In this document: in pieces, positions 24,238 through 32,779 of the stretch | How positions within the stretch are numbered: the stretch's first letter is position 1 | Layout: each line of letters opens with the position of its first letter | Source: JBKPIY01 sp046730475 | GTDB lineage: Bacteria > Actinomycetota > Thermoleophilia > Solirubrobacterales > 70-9 | DNA length: 35,544 nt | Reading direction: 5' to 3' | Assembly: GCA_046730475.1 (NCBI GenBank) | Contig: JBKPIY010000096.1 | Coordinates: 1-35,544, forward strand | The notes under the pieces: generated by a model | Databases searched by the model: none | The model's input: only the letters and a program-made list of their open reading frames with translations | What the model was told of the DNA's origin: nothing | Position numbers and translations under genes: made by a program

Positions 24238-27200
24238 TGCCGCGTCGCGAGGACCTACGGAAGATCCTCCTGATCGGGTCGGGGCCGATCGTGATCGGCC
24301 AGGCGGCCGAGTTCGACTACTCGGGGGTCCAGGCGTGCAAGGTGCTGCTGGAGGAGGGCTACGAGGTCGTCCTCGTCAACTCCAACCCGGCGACGATCAT
24401 GACCGACCCCGAGTTCGCCCACCGCACCTACATCGAGCCCCTGCTGCCGGGACCGGTGGCGAAGGTGATGGAGCGCGAGCGCCCCGACGCGCTCCTCCCC
24501 ACCCTCGGTGGCCAGACCGCCCTCAACCTCGCCAAGGCGCTCCACGACGATCGCACCCTGGATCGCTTCGGGGTCGAGCTGATCGGCGCCGACTACGAGG
24601 CGATCCACCGGGCCGAGGATCGCGAGGCCTTCCGCGCGACCATCGAGAGCGCCGGGCTGCGGGTGCCGTGGTCGCGGATCGTCCGCTCCGTCGGCGAGGC
24701 CGAGCGGGGGCTCGCCAGCGACACGATCCGGCTCCCGGCGATCGTCCGGCCCGCCTTCACACTCGGCGGAGCGGGGGGCGGGGTCGGCAACACCGAGACC
24801 GAGCTCCTCCAGGTCGTCTCCGAAGGCCTTGCCGCCAGCCCGATCAACCAGGTCCTGGTCGAGGAGTCGGTGCTCGGCTGGGGGGAGTTCGAGCTCGAGG
24901 TGATGCGGGACCGGAACGACAACGTCGTGATCATCTGCTCGATCGAGAACGTCGATCCGATGGGCGTCCACACCGGGGACTCGGTCACCGTCGCCCCCGC
25001 CCAGACCCTCACCGACCCCCTCTACCAGGAGCTCCGCGACCAGGCGATCCGGGTGATCCGCGCCGTCGGCGTCGAGACCGGCGGCTCCAACATCCAGTTC
25101 GCGGTCAACCCCGGCAGCGGCGAGGTCGTCGTGATCGAGATGAACCCCCGCGTCTCGCGCTCCTCGGCGCTCGCCTCGAAGGCGACCGGGTTCCCGATCG
25201 CGAAGATCGCCGCCAGGCTCGCAGTCGGCTACGCGCTGGAGGAGATCCCCAACGACATCACCCAGGCGACCCCCGCCTCGTTCGAGCCGACGATCGACTA
25301 CGTGGTCACCAAGGTGCCGCGATTCGCGTTCGAGAAGTTCCCGGGGGCCGAGGGCCGGCTCTCGACCCACATGAAATCGGTTGGGGAGGCGATGGCGATC
25401 GGGAGGACCTTCCGGGAGTCCTTCGCCAAGGCGATGCGCTCCCGCGAGCTCGACTCCGAGGCGGACGTGTCAGCCTCCACCGGCGAACTCCTCGAGCGCC
25501 TCGCAACCCCCTCGCCCGACCGCTTCGACCTCGTGCTGGAGGCCTTCCGCCGCGGGGTCGAGCTGCGGCGGGTGCGGGAGGCGACCATGGTCGATCCCTG
25601 GTTCCTCCGTGAGCTGCGGGACCTCGCGACCGAGGGCGACGGCACCGAGGGCCTCGAGCGGACGTTCAAGTCTGTCGACACCTGCGCCGCCGAGTTCGAG
25701 GCCCGGACCCCATACTTCTACTCCGCCCACGAGAGGCCGGCCTCAACCGCCGCCTTCGGGGCTTCGCGACCGGGGGTGGCGGGAATCGCGGGCAGGACCA
25801 GCGAGGTCCGCCGCGGCGATCGGCCCTCCGTGGTGATCCTCGGCTCCGGCCCGAACCGGATCGGTCAGGGGATCGAGTTCGACTACTGCTGCGTCCACGC
25901 CGCGATGACGGTTCGCGAGTCGGGTCGCGACGCGGTGATGATCAACTGCAACCCGGAAACGGTCTCCACCGACTACGACACCTCCGACCGCCTCTACTTC
26001 GAGCCGCTCACCGCCGAGGATGTCCTCGCGGTCGTCGAGCAGGAGCGCCCCGAGGGGGTGATCGTCCAGTTTGGCGGGCAGACGCCCCTGAAGCTCGCCG
26101 GGGCCCTCGAGAGGGCGGGCGTGCCGCTGCTCGGAACCCCGGTCGACGCGATCGATCTCGCCGAGGACCGGGGCCGCTTCGGGGCCCTGCTCCGTCGCCT
26201 GAAGATCGCCCACCCGCCCTATGGGACGGCGCTGTCGGCGGAGGAGGCGGTGGCGATCGCCGGCGACGTCGGCTTCCCCCTCCTGGTTCGCCCCTCCTAC
26301 GTCCTCGGGGGAAGGGCGATGGCGATCTGCTACTCGGCCGACGCCCTCGGGTCGTACCTCGAGCGCCACGTGAAGGCCGACCCGGAGCACCCGCTCCTGC
26401 TGGACCGATTCCTCGAGAACGCGATCGAGGTCGACGTCGACGCTCTCTGTGACGGGGAGGGGTGCTTCGTCGCCGGGATCATGCAGCACGTCGAGGAGGC
26501 CGGCGTGCACTCGGGCGACTCGGCCTGCGTGCTGCCGCCGATGAGCCTGGGCGAGGAGATGCTCGAGGAGATCCGCGAGACGACCTGCCGGATCGCGGCC
26601 GAGCTCGGGGTGATCGGGCTGATCAACATCCAGTACGCGGTCGCGGCCGGCATGCTCTACGTGATCGAGGCCAACCCGCGGGCCTCGCGGACGGTCCCAT
26701 TCGTCTCCAAGGCGATCGGGACGCCGCTCGCCAAGGTGGCCTGCCGGCTGATGCTCGGGGAGTCGCTCGCCGACCAGGAGCTCCCGCGGGAAGCCCCCGA
26801 GCACGTCAGCGTCAAGGAGGCGGTCCTCCCGTTCGGGCGGTTCGCCGGCGCCGACGCCGTCCTCGGCCCCGAGATGCGGAGCACCGGCGAGGTGATGGGG
26901 ATCGCCCGCGACTTCCCGACCGCCTTCGGCAAGGCCCAGGCCGCCGCCGGGATCCTGCTCCCCAGCGGGGGAGCGATCTTCATCTCGGTCACCGACACCG
27001 ACAAGCCCGCCGCCACCCAGATCGCCGCCCGCTTCCACGACCTCGGGTTCAAGGTGCTGGCCACCTCCGGCACCGCCCAGGCGATCTCGGCAATGGGGGT
27101 GCCGGTGAGGAAGATCAACAAGATCAGCGAGGGCTCCCCGAACGTGGTCGACTGTATCCGCGGCGGCGAGGTCGACCTGGTGATCAACACCCCGACGGGC

Positions 27201-27392
27201 TCGGGGGCGCGGGCCGACGGCTACCAGATCCGGACCGCCGCGGTCCGCCGCGGCATCCCGTGCGTGACGACGATGACCGGCGCCTCGGCCGCGGCCCGGG
27301 CGATCTCCGCGCAGGCGGGCGGGGAGGCCGAGGTGCGCGCTCTCCAGGAGCTTCACCCGGCCGCCGCCGACCGGGAGGGCGCGGAGGCGTGA
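24237..27392 (+). CDS. carB: Carbamoyl-phosphate synthase large subunit
   Basis: Makes carbamoyl phosphate from bicarbonate, ammonia and two ATP. The 1051 residues contain two homologous ATP-grasp halves. The first starts with ILLIGSGPIVIGQAAEFDYS (10-29). The second starts with VVILGSGPNRIGQGIEFDYC (533-552). Each half has its GGQT motif (TLGGQTALNLAKAL; QFGGQTPLKLAGAL). The C-terminal MGS-like domain from about residue 915 (IFISVTDTDK, VLATSGTAQAI) is where UMP and ornithine regulate the enzyme in other bacteria. The length is slightly below the 1073 of E. coli. The stop overlaps the GTG of pyrK by 4 bases. Confidence 0.97.
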   Translation: MPRREDLRKILLIGSGPIVIGQAAEFDYSGVQACKVLLEEGYEVVLVNSNPATIMTDPEFAHRTYIEPLLPGPVAKVMERERPDALLPTLGGQTALNLAKALHDDRTLDRFGVELIGADYEAIHRAEDREAFRATIESAGLRVPWSRIVRSVGEAERGLASDTIRLPAIVRPAFTLGGAGGGVGNTETELLQVVSEGLAASPINQVLVEESVLGWGEFELEVMRDRNDNVVIICSIENVDPMGVHTGDSVTVAPAQTLTDPLYQELRDQAIRVIRAVGVETGGSNIQFAVNPGSGEVVVIEMNPRVSRSSALASKATGFPIAKIAARLAVGYALEEIPNDITQATPASFEPTIDYVVTKVPRFAFEKFPGAEGRLSTHMKSVGEAMAIGRTFRESFAKAMRSRELDSEADVSASTGELLERLATPSPDRFDLVLEAFRRGVELRRVREATMVDPWFLRELRDLATEGDGTEGLERTFKSVDTCAAEFEARTPYFYSAHERPASTAAFGASRPGVAGIAGRTSEVRRGDRPSVVILGSGPNRIGQGIEFDYCCVHAAMTVRESGRDAVMINCNPETVSTDYDTSDRLYFEPLTAEDVLAVVEQERPEGVIVQFGGQTPLKLAGALERAGVPLLGTPVDAIDLAEDRGRFGALLRRLKIAHPPYGTALSAEEAVAIAGDVGFPLLVRPSYVLGGRAMAICYSADALGSYLERHVKADPEHPLLLDRFLENAIEVDVDALCDGEGCFVAGIMQHVEEAGVHSGDSACVLPPMSLGEEMLEEIRETTCRIAAELGVIGLINIQYAVAAGMLYVIEANPRASRTVPFVSKAIGTPLAKVACRLMLGESLADQELPREAPEHVSVKEAVLPFGRFAGADAVLGPEMRSTGEVMGIARDFPTAFGKAQAAAGILLPSGGAIFISVTDTDKPAATQIAARFHDLGFKVLATSGTAQAISAMGVPVRKINKISEGSPNVVDCIRGGEVDLVINTPTGSGARADGYQIRTAAVRRGIPCVTTMTGASAAARAISAQAGGEAEVRALQELHPAAADREGAEA

Positions 27393-28258
27393 GCGTCCCG
27401 ACCAGGCTCGCCGCCGAGCGCGTGCTCGCCCCCGCGGGCCGGCGGGCGTGCGGGGTGACTCGCAACCTCCCCTCGGGCGGCTACCGGATCTTCTCGGCGC
27501 TCGACCCCTTTGGCCCGGAGCCGGCCGCGGGCCAGTTCTACATGCTGGCCGCCGGGCGAGGGTGGGGCGGGGCGGACGGGAGGCCGTATCTGGCGCGGGC
27601 GTTCTCGATCGCCGGGTGCGAGCGCGAGCAGGGGGGAGTCCGGCTCGACTTCCTCGTCCAGGCGGTCGGCCCGGGGACGGAGCGGCTGGCGGCGCTCGAG
27701 CCCGGCGAGCAGCTGTGGATCGCCGGGCCCTTCGGGCGACCCTTCTCGCCCCCGCGCGAGCTCAGCCCCGAGGCCCCCGGGGCGATCCTGGTCGGGGGTG
27801 GGATCGGTGTCGCCCCGCTCGCGATCTGGCGATGGCGGCTCGCGAGCGCCGGCGTTCCCACCCGGGTCCTGCTCGGGTTCCGCGACCGCGAGCGCTCCGG
27901 CGGGCTCGAGCTATTCGACTGCTCGGAGGTCCGGCTGGCGAGCGAGGACGGACACCTCGGTCACCGCGGCTTCGTCACCGACCTGCTCGCGGTCCTGCTC
28001 GAGGGCGACGACGCCGCCGGCGCCGCGGTCTACGCTTGCGGGCCACCGGCGATGCTGGAGTCCGTCCGGGTGATGTGCGCGGAGCGAGGGGTCGCCTGCG
28101 AGCTGGCGATGGAGGCCCCGATGGGGTGCGGCTTCGGCGCCTGCTTCGGGTGCGCGGTCCCGCGGGCCGACGGCGGCTACCTGCGCCTGTGCCTCGACGG
28201 GCCGGTGGTTCGGGGCGAGGAGATCGACACCGCCCTGGCGCCAGGATCGGGGCATTGA
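27389..28258 (+). CDS. pyrK: Dihydroorotate dehydrogenase B electron-transfer subunit
   Basis: Passes electrons from the PyrD flavin through FAD and a [2Fe-2S] cluster to NAD. The 289 residues show an FAD domain (LARAFSIAG), an NAD domain (AILVGGGIGVAPL, YACGPPAML) and the cluster motif C247-x4-C252-x2-C255-x12-C268. With pyrD it defines a class 1B dihydroorotate dehydrogenase, unlike the class 2 quinone enzyme of mycobacteria. The GTG start overlaps the carB stop as GTGA. Confidence 0.95.
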   Translation: MSVPTRLAAERVLAPAGRRACGVTRNLPSGGYRIFSALDPFGPEPAAGQFYMLAAGRGWGGADGRPYLARAFSIAGCEREQGGVRLDFLVQAVGPGTERLAALEPGEQLWIAGPFGRPFSPPRELSPEAPGAILVGGGIGVAPLAIWRWRLASAGVPTRVLLGFRDRERSGGLELFDCSEVRLASEDGHLGHRGFVTDLLAVLLEGDDAAGAAVYACGPPAMLESVRVMCAERGVACELAMEAPMGCGFGACFGCAVPRADGGYLRLCLDGPVVRGEEIDTALAPGSGH

Positions 28259-29205
28259 CGTCCCCGGTCCACCGCAACGGCGGGGGGGCGGAGCCCAGCC
28301 TCGCGGTCGAGCTCTGCGGGATCCATCTCGCCCACCCGATCGTGAACGGGTCCGGGACATACGACGCGATCGCGGCTCTACGCGCCTTCGGCGACGAGCT
28401 CCTGGCCAGGTTCCCGTTTTCGGCCTTCGTCACCAAGACGATCACACCCGAGCGCCGGGAGGGCAATCCGCGGCCGCGGCTGTGGGAAGCCGCCTCCGGG
28501 CTGATCAACTCGATCGGCCTTCCCGGCAAGGGGCTCGAGGGGTTCCTCGCCGAGGACCTGCCCCGGCTTGCCGACCTCCCCGTGCCGCTGATCGTGTCGG
28601 TGATGGCGACCACCCGCGATGGGTTCGGGCGGCTGGTCGACGCGGTCGGGGCGAGGGATGAGGTTGCGGCGCTCGAGCTGAACGTGAGCTGCCCCAACGT
28701 CGAGTCGGGGCTGGTGGTCGGCGAGTCGCCCGAGGAGGCCGAGGGGCTCCTGACCAGCGTCCGCGGGCTCACCTCGAAGCCGCTGATCGTGAAGCTCAGC
28801 CCCAACCTCGATCCGGTTCCGGTGGCGCTCGCCGCTGAGCGGGGAGGGGCCGACGGGCTCTCGCTGATCAACACCCTGCGGGCGGCGGCGATCGCCCCGG
28901 GGAGCGCGAGGCCCTGGCTCGGCGCCGGCACCGGGGGGCTCTCCGGTGCCGCCGTCAGGACGGTGGCGCTCGCCCAGGTCCGGGCGGTCGCCGAGGCGGC
29001 CTCGGTCCCTGTGATCGGGATGGGCGGGGTCGCCTCGGGGCGGGATGCGCTCGAGCTGATCGCCGCCGGGGCGACCGCGGTCGCGGTCGGGACCGAGAGC
29101 TTTCGTGACCCGGGGGCCGGCTCCCGGATCGCCGCGGAGCTCGCCGCGGAGCTCGCCGGCGCCGGATCGGAGTACCCGGCAAGGCTTTTCTCGCAAAACC
29201 GCTAG
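28255..29205 (+). CDS. pyrD: Dihydroorotate dehydrogenase (class 1B catalytic subunit)
   Basis: Oxidises dihydroorotate to orotate with FMN. The 316 residues show IVNGSGTYD near the N-terminus, FVTKTITPERREGNPRPR, LINSIGLPGKG, and the active-site cysteine C146 in ELNVSCPNVESG. Cysteine as catalytic base is the mark of class 1 enzymes, in agreement with pyrK beside it. The phosphate loops are IGMGGVASGRDALE and AVAVGTESF. TTG at 28255 overlaps the pyrK stop as TTGA. It is the last gene of the operon; pyrE and pyrF do not follow. No clear terminator is seen in 29206-29220. Confidence 0.95.
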   Translation: MTSPVHRNGGGAEPSLAVELCGIHLAHPIVNGSGTYDAIAALRAFGDELLARFPFSAFVTKTITPERREGNPRPRLWEAASGLINSIGLPGKGLEGFLAEDLPRLADLPVPLIVSVMATTRDGFGRLVDAVGARDEVAALELNVSCPNVESGLVVGESPEEAEGLLTSVRGLTSKPLIVKLSPNLDPVPVALAAERGGADGLSLINTLRAAAIAPGSARPWLGAGTGGLSGAAVRTVALAQVRAVAEAASVPVIGMGGVASGRDALELIAAGATAVAVGTESFRDPGAGSRIAAELAAELAGAGSEYPARLFSQNR

Positions 29206-29220
29206 TCGCGCGAATTCCCC

Positions 29221-29249
29221 CTGACGCGCCCCTGGGGCGCGCATATAAT
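29221..29249 (+). promoter_or_regulatory. Strong sigma-70-type promoter of mihF
   Basis: The -10 box is a perfect TATAAT (29244-29249). The -35 box is CTGACG (29221-29226, four of six) with a 17-base spacer. The start point would fall near 29256, three bases before the mihF ATG, so the transcript should be leaderless or nearly so. Confidence 0.82.
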
Positions 29250-29258
29250 CGCCGCCGT

Positions 29259-29591
29259 ATGCAGGCCCCGGTCCAGTCCTCCAGCGCCGCCCCAGCGAGA
29301 TCACTGGACCAGAGGATGGAGGCCCTGCGCCGCGCCAACGACATCCGCAGCAAGCGGGCGCAGCTGAAGCGGGACCTGAAGGGCGGCAAGGTCAAAATCC
29401 AAACCCTGCTCCTCGACCCGCCCGACTACATCCAGACCGCCAAGGTGCTCGACATGCTGCTGGCGGTCCCGAAGTACGGGCGGGTGAAGACGAACCGGAT
29501 CCTCAACCAATGCCGAATCTCCCCGAGCAAGACGATCGGCGGATTGTCTGAGCGTCAGCGGGGAGAGCTGGTGGCTCAGCTCCGCAGGTAG
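29259..29591 (+). CDS. mihF: Actinobacterial integration host factor (mIHF)
   Basis: A 110-residue nucleoid-associated DNA-binding protein specific to Actinobacteria and unrelated to enterobacterial IHF. The conserved core LLAVPKYGRVKTNRILNQC (about 68-86) is a helix-two-turn-helix that binds DNA, followed by RISPSKTIGGLSERQRGELV. The first 25 residues are variable. The ATG lies 9 bases after a perfect TATAAT with no ribosome binding site. It lies next to gmk, rpoZ and coaBC, as in mycobacteria, where pyrF takes the place held here by pyrK-pyrD. Confidence 0.94.
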   Translation: MQAPVQSSSAAPARSLDQRMEALRRANDIRSKRAQLKRDLKGGKVKIQTLLLDPPDYIQTAKVLDMLLAVPKYGRVKTNRILNQCRISPSKTIGGLSERQRGELVAQLRR

Positions 29592-29642
29592 TCGGGCCAG
29601 GTCCGCGGCCCACCGTCCGCGGCGGGGGGTTAGCTTCCGAGC

Positions 29643-30212
29643 GTGGGAGCTCAGGGGAAGGTGTTCGTGATCACCGGCCCGTCGGGGGTCGGCAAGGGGA
29701 CCCTGATTCGGGAGCTCCTCGGGCGGGTGCCGGGGCTGGAGCTGTCGGTCTCGGCGACGACCCGCGAGGCGCGCTCCGGGGAGCGCGACGGACGCGACTA
29801 CCACTTCCTCGATCCGGAGGAGTTCGAGCGCCGGGTCGAAGCCGGCGAGTTCCTCGAGCACGCGACCTACAGCGGCAACCGGTACGGCACCCTCCGCTGC
29901 GAGGTGGAGCGGCGGCTCGCCGCCGGCCATTCGGTGGTGCTCGAGATCGAGGTCCAGGGCGCGCGCCAGGTCAGTGCGGCGATGCCCGAGGCGGTCCTGA
30001 TCTTCATCGCCCCGCCCACCGCGGGGGCGCTGCGGGCTCGGCTCGAGGGGAGGGGCACCGATTCGGCCGAGGCGATCGAGCGGCGCCTTCGGACCGCCGA
30101 GCTCGAGCTCGAGGCGCGGGAGGAGTTTCCTCACGTAGTGGTGAACGACGAGGTGCACGAGGCCGCCGATCGGTTGGAGCGGCTGGTACGAAGCGAGCTG
30201 TGTCTACACTGA
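29643..30212 (+). CDS. gmk: Guanylate kinase
   Basis: Phosphorylates GMP or dGMP to the diphosphate with ATP. The 189 residues have the P-loop GPSGVGKGT (12-20), the GMP-binding SVSATTREARSGERDGRDYH, and VVLEIEVQGARQV. Length and motifs are normal. The GTG start follows TAGCTT (29631-29636) by 6 bases and has no ribosome binding site, so it may also be made from a leaderless message. Confidence 0.96.
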   Translation: MGAQGKVFVITGPSGVGKGTLIRELLGRVPGLELSVSATTREARSGERDGRDYHFLDPEEFERRVEAGEFLEHATYSGNRYGTLRCEVERRLAAGHSVVLEIEVQGARQVSAAMPEAVLIFIAPPTAGALRARLEGRGTDSAEAIERRLRTAELELEAREEFPHVVVNDEVHEAADRLERLVRSELCLH

Positions 30213-30217
30213 CCGCC

Positions 30218-30454
30218 ATGTCATTGATCCAGCCCCGCGTCGACAAGCTTCTCGATCAGGTCGACTCGCACTACGCGGCCGTCGTGGTCGCCGCCAAGCG
30301 GGCCCGCCAGATAAACGCCTACTACCACTCGCTCTCCGAGGGCGCCTACGGCGAGTACACGCCGCCGATGGTCGACACCGGCAGCGGCAACTACCTGTCG
30401 ATCGCGCTCGAGGAGACCGCGGCGGGCAAGCTCAAGTACGAGTACAAGAGCTAG
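30218..30454 (+). CDS. rpoZ: RNA polymerase omega subunit
   Basis: A 78-residue omega subunit that helps assemble RNA polymerase. It begins MSLIQPRVDKLLDQVDSHY, contains the AAKRARQINAYY helix (about 27-38) and ends with LSIALEETAAGKLKYEY. The frame opens at GTG 30200 inside gmk, but omega proteins normally begin a few residues before the PRVDxLL motif, so ATG at 30218 is chosen. It follows TACACT (30205-30210) by 7 bases. It is co-located with gmk and coaBC as in most actinobacteria. Confidence 0.94.
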   Translation: MSLIQPRVDKLLDQVDSHYAAVVVAAKRARQINAYYHSLSEGAYGEYTPPMVDTGSGNYLSIALEETAAGKLKYEYKS

Positions 30455-30497
30455 CTCGTCCCGGCGACGCGTCCCGGCGACGAAGGAGGGAGCGAGG

Positions 30498-31790
30498 ATG
30501 GCACGCATCCTGCTCGGCGTAACCGGCGGCATCGCGGCCTACAAGTCGCTCGAGCTGGCGCGCCTCGCCACCCGGGAGGGCCATGCCGTCCGCGTCCTGA
30601 TGACCCCCGCCGCCGGCCGGTTCGTGGGAGCGGCCTCCTTCGAGGGGATCGTCGGCGCGCCGGTCCTCACCGACGAGTTCGAACGCGATCCGATGCGCGG
30701 CGCGTTCCCCGGTGACCCGGTGCCCGGCCACGACCCGATTGGCCACCTGGAGGTCGTCGCCAACGCCGACGCCTACCTTGTCGCCCCCGCGTCGGCGAAC
30801 ACCGTCGCGAAGCTCGCCGCCGGAATCGCGGACTCGATCGTCGCCACCTGCTTCCTCGCCTGCACCGCGCCCCGCCTGGTGGCGCCGGCGATGAACGACC
30901 GCATGTACCGCGACGGCGCCACCCAGGCGAACCTCACCACCCTGCGCGAGCGGGGGGTGACGGTAATCGAGCCTGAGGAAGGGGAGCTCGCCTCGAGAGG
31001 GGAGCGGGGGATCGGGCGGCTGCCCGAGCCGCGCTCCCTGCTCGACCAGATCGAAGCGGCGCTGCCGCGCGCAGCCGGTCCCTGGGACGGTCTCCGGGTC
31101 CTGGTGAGCGCGGGGGGGACCAGGGAGGCGATCGACCCGGTGCGCTTCATCGGCAACCGCTCCAGCGGGCGGATGGGCCTCGCCCTCGCCGCCCGGGCGG
31201 CCGGGCGGGGGGCCGAGGTCACCCTGGTGGCCGCAAACGTCTCGCTCCCCGCCCCGCCCGGGATCGCCCGGGTGGACGTGGAGACCGCCGCGGAGCTCGA
31301 GGCCGTCCTCGAGCGCGAGTTCGACTCCGCCCACATCCTGCTGATGGCGGCGGCGCCGGCTGACTTCAGGCCCGTCTCCCCGGCGGAGGAGAAGATCACC
31401 CGCGAGGGCTCAAGCGGCATCGCCCTCGAGCTCGAGCCGACCGAGGACATCCTCGCGGCGCTGAGCGCGCGTCGTCGCCCGGGCCAGACGGTGGTCGGCT
31501 TCGCAGCCGAGACGCCATCATCGGGCGCCGCTTCCTCGGCTTCGCGTCCGGGAACGGCGTCGGGTGTGGAACGGGCGCGGGAGAAGCTTGGCCGCAAGGG
31601 CGCGGACGCGATCGTCCTCAACGACGTCTCCCGTGCCAAGATCGGCTTCGAAAGCCGCGAGAACGAGGTGGTGATCGTGGAGCGCGGAGGCGAGCACCAC
31701 GTGCCCCTCGCCTCGAAGGAGGAGATCGCCGACGCGATCCTCGACCGGGTCGAAGCGCTCCGTGCCGGCTCCGGGCCCCGGGTCCGTTAG
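30498..31790 (+). CDS. coaBC: Bifunctional phosphopantothenoylcysteine decarboxylase/synthetase
   Basis: Two steps of coenzyme A synthesis in one 430-residue protein. The N-terminal CoaC flavoprotein (about 1-185) has GVTGGIAAYKS, the active-site histidine H83 in IGHLEVV, VAPASANTVAKLA, and VAPAMNDRM. The C-terminal CoaB domain (about 195-430) has VSAGGTREAIDPVRFIGNRS and LNDVSRAKIGF. A Ser/Ala-rich stretch near 342-358 is an unusual low-complexity insertion before the REKLGRKGAD segment. A good ribosome binding site, AAGGAGGGAG, lies just before the ATG. Confidence 0.95.
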   Translation: MARILLGVTGGIAAYKSLELARLATREGHAVRVLMTPAAGRFVGAASFEGIVGAPVLTDEFERDPMRGAFPGDPVPGHDPIGHLEVVANADAYLVAPASANTVAKLAAGIADSIVATCFLACTAPRLVAPAMNDRMYRDGATQANLTTLRERGVTVIEPEEGELASRGERGIGRLPEPRSLLDQIEAALPRAAGPWDGLRVLVSAGGTREAIDPVRFIGNRSSGRMGLALAARAAGRGAEVTLVAANVSLPAPPGIARVDVETAAELEAVLEREFDSAHILLMAAAPADFRPVSPAEEKITREGSSGIALELEPTEDILAALSARRRPGQTVVGFAAETPSSGAASSASRPGTASGVERAREKLGRKGADAIVLNDVSRAKIGFESRENEVVIVERGGEHHVPLASKEEIADAILDRVEALRAGSGPRVR

Positions 31791-31821
31791 CCGGGTGGCT
31801 TCCCGCCTAGACTGGGTGGGG

Positions 31822-32217
31822 ATGTCCTACGACGAGAGAGGCGGGCGGGACGGCGGCGATTCGCTCTACACCCTCTATCGCCGCGGGATGGAGTTGCTGG
31901 AGGACGGCGACTTCGAGCACGCCAAGGGGCCGCTCGAGGAGGCCGCCAGGCGGGCGCCGGAGAAGTCCTCGGTGCGCGAGGCGCTCGGCCGCGTCTACTT
32001 CCGCACCCGCGACTACAAGGGAGCGGTGGGCGAGTTCGAGGCGGTGGTCGAGACCCATCCGGTCAACGACTACGCCCACTTCTGCCTCGGCCGCGCCCTG
32101 ACCAAGACCGGCGACACCCGCCGCGCCCGCCACCACCTGGCGCTCGCCTCGAACCTCCGCCCCGACCGCCGCGACTACGCGCTCTACCGCGACCGTCTCG
32201 CCCGCTCGGCCGCTTGA
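31822..32217 (+). CDS. Small tetratricopeptide-repeat protein
   Basis: A 131-residue soluble protein made almost wholly of three TPR units: about 14-47 (YRRGMELLEDGDFEHAKGPL), 48-81 (ALGRVYFRTRDYKGAVGEFE) and 82-115 (FCLGRALTKTGDTRRARHHL). TPR units bind other proteins; no partner is evident. It overlaps dtd by 4 bases (TTGA), so it is coupled to it. The ATG at 31822 is chosen over an open frame from 31762 because that extension lies inside coaBC. TAGACT (31808-31813) stands 8 bases upstream of the start, with GGTGGGG in between. Confidence 0.85.
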   Translation: MSYDERGGRDGGDSLYTLYRRGMELLEDGDFEHAKGPLEEAARRAPEKSSVREALGRVYFRTRDYKGAVGEFEAVVETHPVNDYAHFCLGRALTKTGDTRRARHHLALASNLRPDRRDYALYRDRLARSAA

Positions 32218-32630
32218 GGGCGCTGGTCCAGCGCGTCACCCGCGCGGCGGTGGAGGTCGAGGGGAGGCGGGTGGCCGAGATCGGGCCGGGGATGCTGGTG
32301 CTGCTCGGGGTCGCCACCGGCGACGGCGAGGCGGCGGTCGAGGCGCTGGCCGCGAAGGTTCTCAAGCTCCGGATCTTCGACGACGCCGAGGGGAAGATGA
32401 ACGAGCCGCTTGGGGACCGCCAGGTGCTGTGCGTCAGCCAGTTCACGCTCTATGCGGACACCCGCAAGGGCAACCGGCCGAGCTTCGCGGGGGCCGCGCC
32501 AGCCGAGGTCGCCGAGCGGCTCTACCAGCGCTTCTGCGAGCAGCTCGGCGCGGAGCGGGGAGCGTTCGGGGCGCGGATGGACGTCGAGCTGGTCAACGAC
32601 GGCCCGGTGACCCTCATGCTCGAGTCCTGA
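32214..32630 (+). CDS. dtd: D-aminoacyl-tRNA deacylase
   Basis: Frees tRNA from wrongly attached D-amino acids (and glycine on tRNA-Ala). The 138 residues match DTD throughout: MRALVQRVTRAAVEVEG at the start, VSQFTLYADTRKGNRPSF in the middle with the catalytic SQFTL, and the cross-subunit motif NDGPVTLMLES at the end. The TTG start overlaps the TPR gene's stop as TTGA. Confidence 0.96.
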   Translation: MRALVQRVTRAAVEVEGRRVAEIGPGMLVLLGVATGDGEAAVEALAAKVLKLRIFDDAEGKMNEPLGDRQVLCVSQFTLYADTRKGNRPSFAGAAPAEVAERLYQRFCEQLGAERGAFGARMDVELVNDGPVTLMLES

Positions 32631-32650
32631 GGAGCGGGCTCAGACCGGGG

Positions 32651-32679
32651 TTGGCGAGCCCCTTGTGCGGAGCTATACT
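32651..32679 (+). promoter_or_regulatory. Promoter of the rimP-nusA-infB operon
   Basis: TTGGCG (32651-32656) and TATACT (32674-32679) are separated by 17 bases. Transcription would start near 32686, upstream of the terminator hairpin at 32719 and about 95 bases before rimP. Confidence 0.78.
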
Positions 32680-32718
32680 CGCTCTTGAACCTTTTCCGCA
32701 CCCGAATTCCGTGTTGAG

Positions 32719-32744
32719 AGGTGGGCGCGTGCCCACCTTTTTTT
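32719..32744 (+). terminator. Intrinsic terminator in the rimP-nusA leader (probable attenuator)
   Basis: AGGTGGGC (32719-32726) pairs perfectly with GCCCACCT (32731-32738) around a GCGT loop, followed by seven T. It lies 40 bases after the -10 box at 32674 and before rimP. It would therefore stop most transcripts from that promoter unless read through, besides ending messages coming from dtd. Confidence 0.85.
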
Positions 32745-32779
32745 CGCCACGGGGCGGGATCAGAGAAGAGAGAGCGGAG

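Noticed and set aside
25743..27356. Minus-strand open frame of 537 codons opposite carB
   Set aside because: Antisense shadow of carB with no recognisable motif.
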